Shown here piece after piece: positions 59,840 to 64,000 of a stretch of 64,000 nt of DNA. The stretch's first letter is position 1. Each line of letters starts with the position of its first letter. The notes below the pieces were generated by a model that had not been told where the DNA came from, searched no databases, and worked only from the letters and a program-made list of their open reading frames with translations. This DNA comes from Mortierella sp. BCC40632 (Eukaryota; Mortierellomycota; Mortierellomycetes; Mortierellales; Mortierellaceae): the NCBI GenBank assembly GCA_011634665.1, contig WAEK01000003.1, positions 874,001 through 938,000 on the forward strand, written 5' to 3'. The translations under genes were made by a program, and so were the position numbers.

Positions 59840-60239
59840 AGTGGAAAGCCCCGTTCCTACAGCGAGCGATAGTGGTCCAAACGGCTGGACGAGCCTGATC
59901 TTATGTAGTCTGGAGAGAATACTCGAACTGTACCATAATAGATTTAAAGAATGCACCTTTCACGCCTTCATCCCTGTTTGTCTAAAAACTACTTGCATAT
60001 CTATTTTACAGCCTTTTCCTTTTCGCCTCACCCAAAGTGCCTCTCTTGGTGAGCGGAACACCTCGAACGGAGACTGTGTGGCTTTGAATTTATGGTAGAA
60101 GCACCGGCAGGAAAGAAAGAGTTCAAAGCCCAGAATAAAAAAGGGCCGACCAAACTTCCACCCAGCTTTAGATTCCCGAGATCCGAGATCACCTCTTTTT
60201 GCTTCCGCATCAATTGTCCAGGAAACCCCAATAGCATCC

Positions 60240-61251
60240 ATGTCACCATCAAAGGATACCACTGCCGCAAGCCCGCCATCCGGATGCCCCATGCACAAGC
60301 CCGAACCTGTGGCTCTGCCTAAACCTCCTCCCGGTTGCCCCATGCATCGCAGTGAGGATGGCGACAATACTCTCAACCCTGATAACAACATCCCAAACCT
60401 GGCCCAGGCGCCCTTTCCGGACCAACAAATACCCCTCCCCACCGAAAGAGTCATCTCCTCGATCCCCAAGGCTAAGACCGACGATGAGTCCAAGTGGGAA
60501 TACCCTTCGCCCCAGCAGTTCTACAATGCTCTTCGCCGAAAGGGTTGGGAAACCCCTGAGGATTCTATCGAAACCATGGTCGATATCCACAACTGGATGA
60601 ACGAGGAAGCCTGGAACGAGGTTATGAAGTGGGAGAAGGAACACTCAGAGTATGTACTTGAACCCTATCAGTCGTTCCAAGAGCTTGTCAACCAGAATGG
60701 ATCTCTTTTCTTAGTCTCGGATAGGAATGCCCTGAGCTAACTGTTTTCTTTTTTCTTTTCTCGCTCTCCTCTCCATTGACTCGACTCGTTCATAGTACCT
60801 GCTGTGACCCAAAGTTGCTGCGCTTCCAGGGACGACCATCGGAACTCAGCCCAAAGGCGAGAATCATGAGCTGGTTTGGGTAAGTTCAACCATACTTTCT
60901 CTCCCCCAGATCTCTGTTCAGTTTCAGTTGAGCGAGCAAGTGCTGGTACACAAAATGATCTACTTGTTTCTAACCCATTTCCAACGTACATTTTTTCTTT
61001 CTACTTCCAGAGCACCAAAGCCCTTTGATCGTCACGACTGGGTCGTTGACCGGTGTGGAAAGGAGGTCCGTTATGTGATCGACTACTATGGTGGCCAAGA
61101 CGACGTTCAGAACGATGTGCCTGTATTCCATTTGGACGTCCGTCCTGCACTTGACTCGGTTGAGAGTGCTATGGCTCGTCTCAAGTTTGGTGTCCGCGAT
61201 GCATTTGCCAAGTTCAGGGGCGAGGAGGCCACCCCCGCCAAGGAAGCCTAA
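60240..61251 (+). CDS. CYC3: Cytochrome c heme lyase (HCCS/Cyc3)
   Basis: Three exons (60240-60649, 60796-60879, 61011-61251) encode 244 aa; junctions are in phase 2. Two Cys-Pro motifs near the N-terminus (SGCPMHKPE and PGCPMHRSE) are the heme-binding CP motifs of the family. The core has [40 protein letters not shown] with the essential His, [16 protein letters not shown] and [20 protein letters not shown]. The protein joins heme to apocytochrome c in the mitochondrial intermembrane space. The C-terminal [20 protein letters not shown] is also typical. S. cerevisiae has separate Cyc3 and Cyt2; I cannot say whether this single gene serves both. Confidence 0.94.
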
Positions 61252-63169
<1,918 letters not shown>

Positions 63170-64000
63170 ATGAGTTAGTTGTTTTTACCTGGTGGTATAG
63201 TCCGTCCATATTCTTTTTTTATAAAGTTTTAGGGGGGAACACCATTTAGGCGGCCCAACTTGATCCCTTTTTTTTTTGCATTTTTCTGGATATTCTTGGA
63301 GAGCATAGCAAAATTCCGTCTGGTGTCGGACTGAATCCATTATTCACTTGGCAACTCGTTTCCGTGTCTGATATGGAAGGTATCCTTGGTTGACCCAATT
63401 GGTCTGAAATATCCTTTTTCGCTAGATCTCTCATTCCTAGCCTAGGAGGACCGCCATAGTGCCACTCCAGTCATTATTTATCAGTACTATTTTTTTTTTC
63501 TTTCTAAAAAAGAAATTGGATGGCATACCAGTGGCCGTACTAGACGACTCCCTCCAAAGTTCCAAAAATCTGATTTCTCGGACTTTTGACAAGTTTGAAG
63601 ACAACTATAATCTTTTCCACTCCAAAAGGAGGATTGGCTAAAGGAGACACAGTTGATATGGATAAAGAGGAAAGAAAAGGGTTTGCTTCAATCAATAATT
63701 TTTTTTTTTTTTTGTCAATCCTGCAAGCAATCAGTTCCAGCGAAGGAAGCAGACTTTATCTCCAATGTCTGTCGACTGTCAAAAAAAAAAAAAAAAAGAA
63801 CTTAGCTTGCAATCAGGGCCCAAAGTCATTGATGGAAGACAGGGATATCTCTGTCTGCGAACGCTTGTTTCAATAGTTTTTTCTAGATTTTTTCTTTTCC
63901 CCTGTTTTTGGGGCTATTAGAAATGAAGCGAGATTCGCGTAGGTACACTAACGACATCCATAGTGCGTCGGTCTTTTAAAAAAAAAATGTATCTGTGATA
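63170..64000. other. RPL10 3' flank and window edge
   Basis: No gene can be supported. A coding-like piece lies at 63512-63641 (LDGIPVAVLDDSLQSSKNLI) after a pyrimidine tract, and homopolymer runs lie at 63699-63714 and 63781-63797. A gene continuing past the window cannot be excluded. Confidence 0.45.

Noticed and set aside
63512..63876. Possible gene at the right edge (LDGIPVAVLDDSLQSSKN and KGDTVDMDKEERKGFASINN)
   Set aside because: The two pieces are in different frames with no good splice pair, and the window ends before any continuation can be tested.

Overview
This window is nuclear DNA from a filamentous, early-diverging fungus. The genes are eukaryotic, with many short GT-AG introns, and include fungal-type DHH1, FOL3, CAB5, STE14, CYC3 and a Mid2-like wall sensor. 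Dense CT/GA microsatellites, very long poly(A)/poly(T) runs and A/T-rich introns are everywhere. My guess is Mortierellomycotina or a relative, but that is inference only. I rebuilt exon structures by hand from splice signals, reading-phase continuity and family conservation. Every multi-exon model below closes in frame.

Layout, left to right. 1-10.6 kb: a Mid2-like single-pass protein, an SGNH/GDSL esterase and the ER lectin YOS9/OS-9, all on the minus strand. 11.6-20.5 kb: DHH1 and FOL3 (plus), then CAB5 and a mitochondrial-type PPR protein (minus). 20.5-24.1 kb: gene-poor, with coding debris and inverted repeats. 24.2-36.5 kb: cyclin H (CCL1, plus), then STE14, a class I histone deacetylase (RPD3) with a very long disordered tail, and a polyQ bHLH factor (minus). 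39-40.4 kb: a Myb/SANT-like protein with a coiled coil (plus). 40.4-43.5 kb: gene-poor, with palindromes and frame-broken coding debris. 43.5-63.2 kb is dense: 5MP/BZW, PTH2, TFB1, RPB6, a large YEATS protein, REX4, a JTB-family membrane protein, mitochondrial uL11, cytochrome c heme lyase and RPL10.

Most genes are housekeeping and do not form one pathway. Several serve nuclear transcription and chromatin (CCL1 and TFB1 of TFIIH, RPB6, RPD3, the YEATS protein, bHLH and Myb/SANT factors). Others serve translation or RNA (DHH1, 5MP, PTH2, REX4, uL11m, uL16) or mitochondria (PPR, CYC3, uL11m, CAB5). Three head-to-head pairs share promoters shorter than 400 bp: 5MP/PTH2, YEATS/REX4 and JTB/uL11m.

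I found no convincing new multi-gene system. The most notable items are a four-exon JTB-family gene that long-ORF scanning would miss, two GC-AG introns at conserved positions, the 650-residue HDAC tail, the Myb/SANT-coiled-coil protein, and two zones of decayed coding sequence and hairpins.
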